A stretch of 8,787 nucleotides of DNA from assembly GCF_938029845.1 (NCBI RefSeq), contig NZ_CALHGG010000186.1:1-8787 (forward strand), in the 5' to 3' direction. The notes under the pieces are model-generated. The model did no database searches. It was given only the letters and a program-made list of their open reading frames with translations, and was not told the origin of the DNA. This document shows, in pieces, positions 1 to 7,767 of the stretch (its first letter is position 1; each line of letters starts with the position of its first letter). A program made the position numbers and the translations under genes. The DNA is from an uncultured Capnocytophaga sp. GTDB lineage: Bacteria > Bacteroidota > Bacteroidia > Flavobacteriales > Flavobacteriaceae.

Positions 1-9
1 AAACAAAAA

Positions 10-17
10 TATATTTG
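10..17 (+). promoter_or_regulatory. Possible Bacteroidota -7 promoter box
   Basis: TATATTTG matches the Bacteroidota -7 consensus TAnnTTTG exactly. The matching -33 TTTG element would lie before the window, so only half of the promoter can be seen. It is 76 bases upstream of the PKD protein start, which allows a leader of about 70 bases. In an AT-rich region such a match can arise by chance, and the gene may equally be transcribed from further upstream as part of a T6SS operon. Confidence 0.25.
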
Positions 18-93
18 AATTTTGTTGGTTGTTTCGTCAAAAATCACTAATTTGCGCCTCTAAATTACTATTGTTTCTTTAAAAAGAAGATAT

Positions 94-1161
94 ATGAATT
101 ATAATTCTACTGGTTTTTTTCCTAAATTTGACCCTAAAATCTATTGGAGTTTCGGAGTACTCCTTTGTCTTGGTATTTTCTTATTCATTTTCCAATGCTC
201 TCGTCACGTCGATTGCGAGGAGGCTAACTTCTATGTCTTTGCCGATAACTATGCTGTGAAGGAAGTCATTGAGTTTGGTGATAAAACCAAAAATGCCAAA
301 TCGTGGAAATGGGATTTTGGCGATGGTTCTCCTGCCGATTTTAGACAGCGTACTTTCCACACCTATGAAAAGACTGGAGAATATGTGGTAACTCTTACTA
401 TCAATGGCTCTTGTACTTCTCAAAAGGTGCTTACCATTACCTCTCTCAATCAACAAGTAGGCTACCTGCCTACCATCAAAGCTCCTGATGTGGTCTTTTT
501 AGGGGAGACTACTAAATTCATAGGACAAAAACAAGGAGGCATCTCATTCGAGTGGAGTTTTGGAGAAACTTCCTCTACTGATGCTGTGGGTGATTCTGTA
601 ACCTATAAGTTCAAACGTGTAGGGCAAAAGAAGATAACCCTTATCGTCAATGGAGATTTAGACCATATAGCCACCAAAACCATTTATGTAGCCCCTAAAC
701 ACGTAGTGGCTAAAGAGCCTATTGATATGGAAAGCTATGAATATGAACAGCCCCATAGTGATTTTTCACTACCTATGGGCAAAGCGCAGAAAGACCCCTT
801 GGTAGATATGCTTACCAATATTCCTGTAGCTCCTAAAACACCTAAAAAGGAAGATACCCTTCCTCCTACAAAAAAAGTACCTGACATTTCTAATGAACAG
901 TTTATCCTGCTTCTCAATGGGGTCGCTTCACAAGCTAAGACAAAAGATGATTTTAAAGAATATCTTTGCGAGAATTACCAAGTGCCTGTAGTTATCAATG
1001 ACGATAAAATTGTACCCTTTGTACAGTTTTGTAAAGAGATTTCTGGAAAGAAAATAAAAATAGAAACATTACGTCTGCAAAAAGACGTTAATAATACTTG
1101 TATCCAAAATATCCACATTTACTACAGAGTAAAAGGAAAGATATTCTGGAAAAAGGGATAA
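94..1161 (+). CDS. PKD-domain inner-membrane protein of T6SS subtype iii locus (candidate TssO/TssP-like)
   Basis: This 355-residue protein probably forms part of the cell-envelope complex of a Bacteroidota T6SS. Residues 16-34 form one hydrophobic helix after a short N-terminus, so it looks like a bitopic protein with most of its mass in the periplasm. Two PKD-type beta-sandwich domains follow. The first, about 45-118, is textbook: KWDFGDGSP at 72-80 and HTYEKTGEY at 89-97. The second, about 125-202, is divergent, with FEWSFGET at 152-159 in place of the WDFGDG motif. A Lys/Pro-rich linker (about 203-265) leads to a C-terminal domain of about 90 residues (268-355) that I do not recognise. 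It ends in two tandem in-frame TAA codons, 25 bases before clpV. Subtype iii systems lack TssJLM and use the TssN/O/P/Q/R set; assigning this protein to that set is inference from location, topology and neighbours. Another PKD-bearing envelope protein is possible. Confidence 0.75.
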   Translation: MNYNSTGFFPKFDPKIYWSFGVLLCLGIFLFIFQCSRHVDCEEANFYVFADNYAVKEVIEFGDKTKNAKSWKWDFGDGSPADFRQRTFHTYEKTGEYVVTLTINGSCTSQKVLTITSLNQQVGYLPTIKAPDVVFLGETTKFIGQKQGGISFEWSFGETSSTDAVGDSVTYKFKRVGQKKITLIVNGDLDHIATKTIYVAPKHVVAKEPIDMESYEYEQPHSDFSLPMGKAQKDPLVDMLTNIPVAPKTPKKEDTLPPTKKVPDISNEQFILLLNGVASQAKTKDDFKEYLCENYQVPVVINDDKIVPFVQFCKEISGKKIKIETLRLQKDVNNTCIQNIHIYYRVKGKIFWKKG

Positions 1162-1186
1162 TAACAATCATAAAAAATACAAAATA

Positions 1187-3664
1187 ATGGAAGAAAAGAA
1201 ATTGAGCTATGCCCCAGAGGTTACTAAAGCATTGGAGATAGCACAGAAAATAGCTCGTGAAAATATGAACGCTCGTTACTCTGGCGGACACTTATTGAAA
1301 GCCGTTCTCAACAGAGATTTACCACTCTTAAAGCTCTTGGAATCTAAAGGAGTCGATGTGTTCTATTTAGAAGAATGGGCTGAAGTGCGCATTGAGGAAG
1401 CTCTAAAAGCTACCAACACTTATTCCTGCGACCCCGATGAAGTGATAGACACTATCTTCACTGAAGCAGAAGCTATTCGGGAAATTTTAGATGAGGAGGA
1501 AATCTCCTTATGGGATGTATTTGTAGCATTGAGTACTCAGGGAGTAGCTTTTAATTTCGACCAAATGAAAACCTATCCTGTAACTCGTGCCGAACTCTTA
1601 GAAACGACCCCTCTTCCTGCTACCTCTACCGAAAAACCTTTCTCTTCTGCTCCTCTTTCTTCCACAGCTAAAGGTTTTTTGCAAAAATACTGTGTCAATA
1701 AAAAAGATGTCCTCAAAGCTAAAGCCTCAAAAGAAATACCTGTTGGCAGAGTTGCCGAAACTCAAAAAATTACCGAAATACTGTGCAGATTTAGCAAACA
1801 AAATGTGCTTATCATAGGCGATTCAGGTATAGGAAAAACTACCCTTATCAATAGTTTTGTACAGAAGGTTATAGCAGGTCAAGTCCCCGATGTGTTGTCT
1901 AACTTAGCCGTATTTGAATTGGATATGGGAGCCCTCATAGCAGGAGCTTCCTACAAAGGTGAAATAGAAGACCGTATCAAGAACATAGCCCAAGAACTGA
2001 AGCAATATCCTAAATCAGTACTTATCATCGAGGAATTACACGCACTTTTAGGTAACTCTTTTGATTCCTCTATGGCAAATCTACTTAAAAGTGAACTTAC
2101 CAAAGGACTCACTGTTATAGGCACTTCTACTATCGATGAATTTACCAAGAAAATAGAAAAATCAGGTTTAGAACCTTTGTTTGAAAAGGTAGAATTGCAA
2201 GAAAGTGATGATGAAACCCATTTTAGAATGTTGCGTCAAACCCTTTCAGCTTACGAAAACCACCATCATATAGCCATAACCGATGAGGCAATTTGGGAAG
2301 CCATACGCCTTTCTAAAAGGTATTTAAAAGAGAAAAGTCTGCCTGCCTCAGCGATAGACCTCATAGACCATACAATGTCAGTTGTGAAAACAGCAGGAGC
2401 ATCTTTCTTAAAAGAAAAAAATGCCTTGCTTACACAAATAATTCACTTGGAGGACAATACACAAGGTTTTACAGAAGAGCAACGCAAAAAGAACGCTGCT
2501 TGGTTATTGAATGATATCAAACAGCGTATTCCCTTTTTGTTAGATGCCTCTACCCTTTTAGAAGAGGAACAAACTACTACTTTTGAAACTGCTGATAGTC
2601 TATTGAGCTATGGACGCAAACTCATTACCGAAGCTGAAAAAGTAGCTCAAGAAAAACGTTCTCACATCACCGAATGGGATTTAGCCGTACTCATCTCTCA
2701 AAAAACGAATATTCCTATAGGCAAACTCAAAGAAGAGGAAAAACAGCGTTTGAGTGATATGGATGCTATTCTTTCCGAGCGGGTAGTAGGGCAAGACCAC
2801 GCTATTGCTATTATCAGTGAGGCTGTACTCGAAAATCGCTCTGGATTGAGCAAAGCAGGACAACCGATAGGTTCTTTCTTCTTTTTAGGACCTACGGGAA
2901 CAGGGAAGACAGAATTGGCTAAATCTTTAGCCGAATTCCTTTTCCAAGATGAGAACGCCATTATCCGTTTTGATATGTCTGAGTTCAAAGAAGAGCACTC
3001 AGCAGCCTTACTCTATGGAGCACCTCCAGGGTATGTAGGCTATGAGGAAGGAGGTTTATTAGTGAATAAAATCCGACAAAAGCCCTACTCTATCGTACTT
3101 TTTGATGAGATAGAAAAAGCCCACGCCTCTGTATTTGATGTATTCCTACAAATAATGGACGAAGGGAAGTTGCACGATCGTTTGGGTAAAGAAGGTGATT
3201 TTTCTAATGCCATTATCCTCTTTACCTCCAATATAGGCTCTGATTTTATTGTCAAATCCTTTACTGAGGGGAATATTCCTTCCTCATCTACTCTTTTAGA
3301 GATAATGAGTCGTTATTTCCGACCAGAGTTTTTGGGGCGTCTTACCGAGATAGTACCTTTTGCACCTATTAGCAAAGAAAATGCTCTAAAAATCTTTGAA
3401 ATACATTTGAAAAAAGAGCTTTTAAACCTAACAGAGGGAATAAACATCTCACTCAATATTGCTCAAGAAGTAAAAGAGCATTTAGCAGAACAAGGCTATG
3501 ATGCCACCTATGGAGCTCGTCCTTTAAAAGGTATCATTCGTGCCAAATTACGCCGTCCTTTGGCTAAGAAACTTGTAGCAGGTGAATTTAAAGAAGGAGA
3601 TACTATAGAGGTACTCTGGGAAAATAATGAAGTCGCTTGGAAAAAATCGAACATAACCGAATAA
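1187..3664 (+). CDS. tssH: ClpV/TssH, T6SS sheath-disassembly AAA+ ATPase
   Basis: ClpV is the cytoplasmic hexameric Clp/HSP100 ATPase that takes apart the contracted TssB-TssC sheath so that it can be reused. Its 825 residues are slightly short for the family. Order of parts: Clp N-domain (about 1-140), a Ser/Thr/Pro-rich linker, AAA1 (about 175-400), a shortened middle region, AAA2 (about 530-740) and the C-terminal D2-small domain. AAA1 has Walker A GDSGIGKT (211-218) and pore loop GASYKGE. Its Walker B reads LIIEE (279-283) rather than hhhhDE, and the place of the usual Arg finger pair reads EPL (329-331). AAA2 looks fully active: Walker A GPTGTGKT (568-575), Walker B FDEIEKAH (639-646), pore loop GYVGYEEGG, Arg finger R718 in LGRLTE and sensor 2 YGARPLKG (R778). 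The partners TssB/TssC are not in this window. ClpV rather than ClpB is chosen from the T6SS neighbours, the short middle domain and the divergent N-domain. Confidence 0.93.
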   Translation: MEEKKLSYAPEVTKALEIAQKIARENMNARYSGGHLLKAVLNRDLPLLKLLESKGVDVFYLEEWAEVRIEEALKATNTYSCDPDEVIDTIFTEAEAIREILDEEEISLWDVFVALSTQGVAFNFDQMKTYPVTRAELLETTPLPATSTEKPFSSAPLSSTAKGFLQKYCVNKKDVLKAKASKEIPVGRVAETQKITEILCRFSKQNVLIIGDSGIGKTTLINSFVQKVIAGQVPDVLSNLAVFELDMGALIAGASYKGEIEDRIKNIAQELKQYPKSVLIIEELHALLGNSFDSSMANLLKSELTKGLTVIGTSTIDEFTKKIEKSGLEPLFEKVELQESDDETHFRMLRQTLSAYENHHHIAITDEAIWEAIRLSKRYLKEKSLPASAIDLIDHTMSVVKTAGASFLKEKNALLTQIIHLEDNTQGFTEEQRKKNAAWLLNDIKQRIPFLLDASTLLEEEQTTTFETADSLLSYGRKLITEAEKVAQEKRSHITEWDLAVLISQKTNIPIGKLKEEEKQRLSDMDAILSERVVGQDHAIAIISEAVLENRSGLSKAGQPIGSFFFLGPTGTGKTELAKSLAEFLFQDENAIIRFDMSEFKEEHSAALLYGAPPGYVGYEEGGLLVNKIRQKPYSIVLFDEIEKAHASVFDVFLQIMDEGKLHDRLGKEGDFSNAIILFTSNIGSDFIVKSFTEGNIPSSSTLLEIMSRYFRPEFLGRLTEIVPFAPISKENALKIFEIHLKKELLNLTEGINISLNIAQEVKEHLAEQGYDATYGARPLKGIIRAKLRRPLAKKLVAGEFKEGDTIEVLWENNEVAWKKSNITE

Positions 3665-3669
3665 ACAGA

Positions 3670-4308
3670 ATGAAAATCATAAAAATATTTTTAGTTACTT
3701 TTAGTACAATTACATTGTTATCTTGCTCGGCAAGCCGTTATCTTGCTGAGCTTCCTTATCATTACCCTACCGATGCTTTCTACAAAGCAGTATTAGCCCA
3801 AAAGAAACAAATCAATGAGCAATATACCTTGGTAGATGATAAGGGAGAAAACCTATCTGACAAGGAATTAGCCTTAAGAGAGAAATACTCCATTATTTTG
3901 GCTGTACCCCCTAAAAAAATCACTAATTATAAGCTTTATGCTTTTATAGATGAGTGGATAGGAACACCTTATAAGGAAAAGACCTTAGAAAAACAAGAAG
4001 GAGCAGATGCTTCTTACTTTATACAAGCCTTGTTCAGTGAAGTGTATGAAACTACTTTTCCCAAGACTCCCGATGGTATTTTCCGCTCTAAGGATTTACA
4101 ACTTTTCACAGGGCGTACTTACTTAAAAGAAGGTGACATTTTGTTCTTTAGGTATGATAAGTTCAAACCTATTTCCGATGTAGGTTTGTATTTAGGAAAT
4201 GGCAGGATATTGGCTTGTACCACACAAGGGCTAAATATCTATGATTTCAATGATGAGTACTTCCAAAAACGCTATACAAGTGCTGGAAGGCTCAAAGAGA
4301 AAAAGTAG
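3670..4308 (+). CDS. Lipoprotein with inactive-looking NlpC/P60 domain, T6SS-linked (candidate TssQ-like)
   Basis: This 212-residue protein has an N-terminal lipoprotein signal: a Lys-rich start, a hydrophobic run and the lipobox TLLSC with Cys19. ATG 3670 is chosen because the signal begins there; an in-frame ATG at 3637 would add 11 charged residues ahead of it and overlap clpV. The start lies 5 bases after the clpV stop, so the two are surely co-transcribed. Residues about 93-210 show an NlpC/P60 pattern: WIGTPY, then GADASYF (111-117), LKEGDILFF, and SDVGLYLGNG around 169-178. In active NlpC/P60 enzymes these read GxDCSGF and HVGIYLGNG. Here the nucleophile Cys is Ala114 and the catalytic His is Asp170, so it should not cut peptidoglycan. 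It may instead bind cell wall or scaffold the outer-membrane end of the secretion complex. The link with TssQ, a lipoprotein of subtype iii systems, is inference. Confidence 0.85.
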   Translation: MKIIKIFLVTFSTITLLSCSASRYLAELPYHYPTDAFYKAVLAQKKQINEQYTLVDDKGENLSDKELALREKYSIILAVPPKKITNYKLYAFIDEWIGTPYKEKTLEKQEGADASYFIQALFSEVYETTFPKTPDGIFRSKDLQLFTGRTYLKEGDILFFRYDKFKPISDVGLYLGNGRILACTTQGLNIYDFNDEYFQKRYTSAGRLKEKK

Positions 4309-4327
4309 GTTTTTCTATTCAAAACCT
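4307..4327 (+). terminator. Small hairpin after the lipoprotein gene, weak terminator candidate
   Basis: AGGTTTT (4307-4313) and AAAACCT (4321-4327) are perfect inverted repeats with a 7-base loop. The stem begins inside the stop codon of the lipoprotein gene. It has only three GC pairs and no clear U-tract after it, so intrinsic termination would be weak. The right arm touches the -33 element of the next promoter. It marks the border between the apparatus operon and the effector module. Confidence 0.25.
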
Positions 4328-4357
4328 TGTCCATTCAAAAAATCTTTTGTACATTTG
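4327..4357 (+). promoter_or_regulatory. Bacteroidota-type promoter for vgrG module
   Basis: TTG at 4327-4329 (preceded by C, against consensus TTTG) is followed after 20 bases by TACATTTG at 4350-4357. The latter is a full match to the -7 box TAnnTTTG used by the Bacteroidota primary sigma factor. Spacing is close to the usual 19-20 bases. Transcription would begin a few bases later, giving a leader of only about 12-15 bases before the vgrG ATG at 4378. This suggests that vgrG and its downstream genes form their own transcription unit. Confidence 0.55.
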
Positions 4358-4377
4358 TCCCAACAAAAAACTAAACA

Positions 4378-7300
4378 ATGAACACAGATAACCACCTCCC
4401 CAAGGACAACAGTTCTGTTCCTGGTCGTACCAATGATCCAGAAACCTTTGCGAAATTTGCTTCTGTAAAGAGCTACCAAGACTACCTTACTGATAAGGAT
4501 AACCCCGTGGTGATGGTCACTCTCACGGTGAATGATCATGGATTCTTGGACAACACTACCTTTGAGACCTATCTTACCCAACATACCAACGCCCATGATG
4601 AGTTTACCATTGTGGTAAGCGATACTGCCATTGATGACTTCTATGGGCAAGTCATGCGAAACTCCAAAAACCTACTTGGAGAACCTATTACCATATACAT
4701 CCACCACAAAGGCGCTGTAGTACAGTCGTTTAAAGGAATCATTACTCAGGTCTCTGACAAAAGAAACGAAGGCGGAGGCTATGGGAACCTGCATATCTCA
4801 GGCTATGGACTTAGCATCCTCTTGGATAGTGGAGAAGAATGCCAATCCTATGAGGATAAAACCCTCCCTAAGATCATCGCTGAGGCCACCAATGAGTATG
4901 GAGATGTAAAAGTCAATACCAAGGGGATGGTTAATACCAAATATAAAATCCCCTATGTAGTACAATACAAAGAATCTGATTACCAATTTATCCAACGCCT
5001 TGCCCGCCGCTATGGAGAGTTCTTCTTTTACGATGGTACCCAATTACAATTCAATAACGAGACGAGGCAAACCGTTCAGCTCTCTGAGGGTGACGACCTA
5101 ATAGAGGTTTCCTTTGCACTAAAAATACAGCCACAACACTTTAGCTACCTCTCCTATGGGGTAGAAAAAGGAGAAGTGGAGGAGAAAAATACTAAAAACG
5201 TACGCCTGCAAGACAAGGGTAACCCGTTCCAGTTTGCCGCAGTAAAAGCCTCTGAAAAAGTTTTCACTAAGAAAACCAAAGTTCCCTATAATGCCTTTAC
5301 AGAAGAATTTAGGGGCGACTACTTGGCCGATAATGTTCGCCGAGAGAAAGAAAGCAGGGAGCAGCTAATGGAGGTAAGAGGCCGTAGCCGTAATCCTAAT
5401 CTGCGCATAGGAGGCTTTGTAAAACTCAAAGACATCAACGATAAGCCTATGGAGAGCTATCGTATTATTGATATTAAGCACCACCAGTCAGGTTATGACT
5501 ATGAAAATGAGTTTGTAGCGATCCCTGATGTGTATATTGCCTACTACTATGACCGCGAAGCCCTTCCGAGAGCCGAACAACAAATAGCCAGAGTAACGGA
5601 CAACAACGACCCTAAGGGCTTAGGGCGCGTGCGGGTACAGTTTATCTGGCAAGTAGCCAAGAAATTACAGACTCCTTGGATCAGGGTAGTACAACCTCAT
5701 GCAGGAGGTGGCAAAGGTTTTTACTTTATTCCTGAGATAGGAGAGGAAGTATTGGTTGATTTTGAAGACCAAAATGCAGAAAGGCCGTTTGTAGTAGGAA
5801 GCCATTATAATGGGAAGGAATACAGCCCCTTCCATAATACAAACAACGATATCAAAGCCATACAAACAAGGAGCGGCCACAAACTCATCTTCACCGAAGA
5901 CGAAAGTATCTTGCTCTCAGATAAGAATGGCAATACACTAAGATTCGATACCCAAGGTAAAAACATAGAGATAAGTGCCCCCGAGAGTATCTCATTGTGT
6001 GCAGGTAAAGACCTCAATCTTAGTGCCGGCAACAATTTAGTGATGGACGTAGCCAACACAGCTTTCTTCAATGTATTGCAACAAATGTTGGTAACTACTC
6101 CATTTATGAAACAACTCATTGCCGACTATTTCCACACCCAAGCTGGCAAAGCCCTTATCAACTCTGATGACCAAATCAAGATAGAAGCCCGAGAAACCAA
6201 CGTGGCAGGGCTGGAAAAACTCTTTATCCACTCCGATGAGTTGGCAACGGTAAACTCTAAGGGCTTGCTTGAGGTGAAGGGAGAGCAAGGAACAAAGCAT
6301 AGTAATAAGGCGGAAAGCCTTGCTGAAGACCCCGTTGTAATTGAAGGCAAAGCCTTAGTAATGTTCAGACCGAGTAGTGATTGGGAAGATGACTCTGCCT
6401 CAATTGATAACCCTACTTATGGCTTTGATTGGTATAGGGAAAATGACACTAACCTAATAGGTGATACAGCACAAATAGACACGCTTATGGGGTTCTATCA
6501 CAATAATGACACTAATACTCCTTTTCAGCCTGAGAGTAGTACTGAGGTAATCGAAAAATTTAAAAGTGAGTATAGAAATGTAACAATAGATCGCGATGGC
6601 ACACCATATAGGTATTTTGTGCCTAAACTTATCCTATATAAGAATGAAAATGAACAAGTAAGAAGTGTTGCAGCTCTTGATATCATATATGATGTGTATG
6701 AAGAGCCTAACAACCTCTTTATAGAATATGAAAGTAAATATTTTGAGGTTACAGAGCAGGCAGCTGCTACTGTATATGGAGTTTCTACGCATACTTCTCA
6801 ACAAGTGCCACTCCCTGAGATAGCTTACACACCACCAGAAGGATATAACATATTTAAAATATCCTCAAAATCAGTTGGAAATCATAAAAGCATTACTGTT
6901 GAAATAGAGTGCTTAAAGCCTTTTGGAGATTTAAACGGAAAACAGATAAAAGCGTATGCTCTTACAGAAGGTACTAATGGGCAACCTGCGCAGAAAAAGA
7001 TAGTAGGTGTCTTGGACGTAATGCCTAATAGCAAAGCCAATCGCAAAGTGGTAAAACTGCTAATGGTAAATGTAATTACAGATGCAGACTACAATGGAGT
7101 AGCTGAAAAAGGCTATGAAGCTCCAAAACTGTTAAAACAAAAGAAGTTCCTGAGAAAGTATTTGAGAAATTCTTTGATAGATCCTATATTTAAAAAAGTA
7201 GATTTAAATTTGGATAGATCTCCTGTTAAAGAGCATTTCAATCGAGTCTATACTCGTAACAACAATTTATTATATAATACACCTAATGGGCTTCCTCCTT

Positions 7301-7767
7301 TAAGTGTTTATTTAAAAGAAAAGCTCAAAGAAAAGTTAAAATCTATATTAAATGAAAGATTAAGGGGAAAAACAGTTAATATAGAAGAAGAATACAATAA
7401 AAAATATAAAGATTACCTCCCTATATTCTTTTTCTCTCAAAGATATTTTGATGATAGGCTAACTACGACAGCTTATTATAGCTCCAATAATTCAGTAGTA
7501 GCTACAAGCCGTATAAAGCCATTTGTGATAACACACGAAGTATACCATAGTTTGGGCTTACCTCATTCATTTGAAAATAAAAATCATATTCCTCAAGGAA
7601 ATAGTAGAGAAATAGAAAGTAATGGAGAATATTCATTTGGATACCAAATGACCACCAATATTATGGATTACTCAGATCACAGGAATAATCTATTCTATTG
7701 GCAAATAAAAATAGTTCGTAGCAAAGCGGCTCCAGAACCTAACAATTATAGACCTGAACAGTTATGA
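4378..7767 (+). CDS. vgrG: Evolved VgrG spike with C-terminal metzincin-type zinc metallopeptidase
   Basis: VgrG trimers form the membrane-puncturing spike of the T6SS; this one carries its own toxin. The 1129 residues are far longer than a plain VgrG. A polar N-terminus (1-40) precedes the gp27-like hub (about 40-395). The gp5 OB-fold spans about 403-480 (IARVTDNNDPKGLGRVRV through ERPFVVGSHYNG). A beta-helix stalk starting SGHKLIF at 499 runs to about 640. A beta-rich middle region (about 652-910) holds GFDWYR (682-687) and LMGFYHNN (703-710) and ends in two Ig-like strands-rich stretches. The last 200 residues hold HEVYHSLGLPHSF (1053-1065), matching HExxHxxGxxH with zinc ligands H1053, H1057 and H1063 and catalytic E1054. 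The Met-turn NIMDYSD has Met1096. The motif plus NIMDY resembles pappalysin/cytophagalysin-like peptidases (M43) most. Its target is unknown. GC drops strongly along the gene (about 50% to 23% in sampled 60-base blocks), a sign of toxin swapping. The stop overlaps the next start as ATGA. Confidence 0.93.
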   Translation: MNTDNHLPKDNSSVPGRTNDPETFAKFASVKSYQDYLTDKDNPVVMVTLTVNDHGFLDNTTFETYLTQHTNAHDEFTIVVSDTAIDDFYGQVMRNSKNLLGEPITIYIHHKGAVVQSFKGIITQVSDKRNEGGGYGNLHISGYGLSILLDSGEECQSYEDKTLPKIIAEATNEYGDVKVNTKGMVNTKYKIPYVVQYKESDYQFIQRLARRYGEFFFYDGTQLQFNNETRQTVQLSEGDDLIEVSFALKIQPQHFSYLSYGVEKGEVEEKNTKNVRLQDKGNPFQFAAVKASEKVFTKKTKVPYNAFTEEFRGDYLADNVRREKESREQLMEVRGRSRNPNLRIGGFVKLKDINDKPMESYRIIDIKHHQSGYDYENEFVAIPDVYIAYYYDREALPRAEQQIARVTDNNDPKGLGRVRVQFIWQVAKKLQTPWIRVVQPHAGGGKGFYFIPEIGEEVLVDFEDQNAERPFVVGSHYNGKEYSPFHNTNNDIKAIQTRSGHKLIFTEDESILLSDKNGNTLRFDTQGKNIEISAPESISLCAGKDLNLSAGNNLVMDVANTAFFNVLQQMLVTTPFMKQLIADYFHTQAGKALINSDDQIKIEARETNVAGLEKLFIHSDELATVNSKGLLEVKGEQGTKHSNKAESLAEDPVVIEGKALVMFRPSSDWEDDSASIDNPTYGFDWYRENDTNLIGDTAQIDTLMGFYHNNDTNTPFQPESSTEVIEKFKSEYRNVTIDRDGTPYRYFVPKLILYKNENEQVRSVAALDIIYDVYEEPNNLFIEYESKYFEVTEQAAATVYGVSTHTSQQVPLPEIAYTPPEGYNIFKISSKSVGNHKSITVEIECLKPFGDLNGKQIKAYALTEGTNGQPAQKKIVGVLDVMPNSKANRKVVKLLMVNVITDADYNGVAEKGYEAPKLLKQKKFLRKYLRNSLIDPIFKKVDLNLDRSPVKEHFNRVYTRNNNLLYNTPNGLPPLSVYLKEKLKEKLKSILNERLRGKTVNIEEEYNKKYKDYLPIFFFSQRYFDDRLTTTAYYSSNNSVVATSRIKPFVITHEVYHSLGLPHSFENKNHIPQGNSREIESNGEYSFGYQMTTNIMDYSDHRNNLFYWQIKIVRSKAAPEPNNYRPEQL

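Noticed and set aside
94..204. Cys35 of the PKD protein as a lipoprotein attachment site
   Set aside because: The residues before it (IFQ) do not fit a lipobox and the long N-terminus with a 19-residue helix fits a membrane anchor better.
3637..3669. Upstream ATG 3637 as start of the lipoprotein
   Set aside because: It would place 11 charged residues before a typical lipoprotein signal and overlap clpV; ATG 3670 puts the signal peptide at the very N-terminus.
4315..4650. Minus-strand frame of 111 codons opposite the vgrG start
   Set aside because: It lies opposite strongly supported VgrG coding sequence and covers the promoter region; it is a shadow frame with no recognisable pattern.
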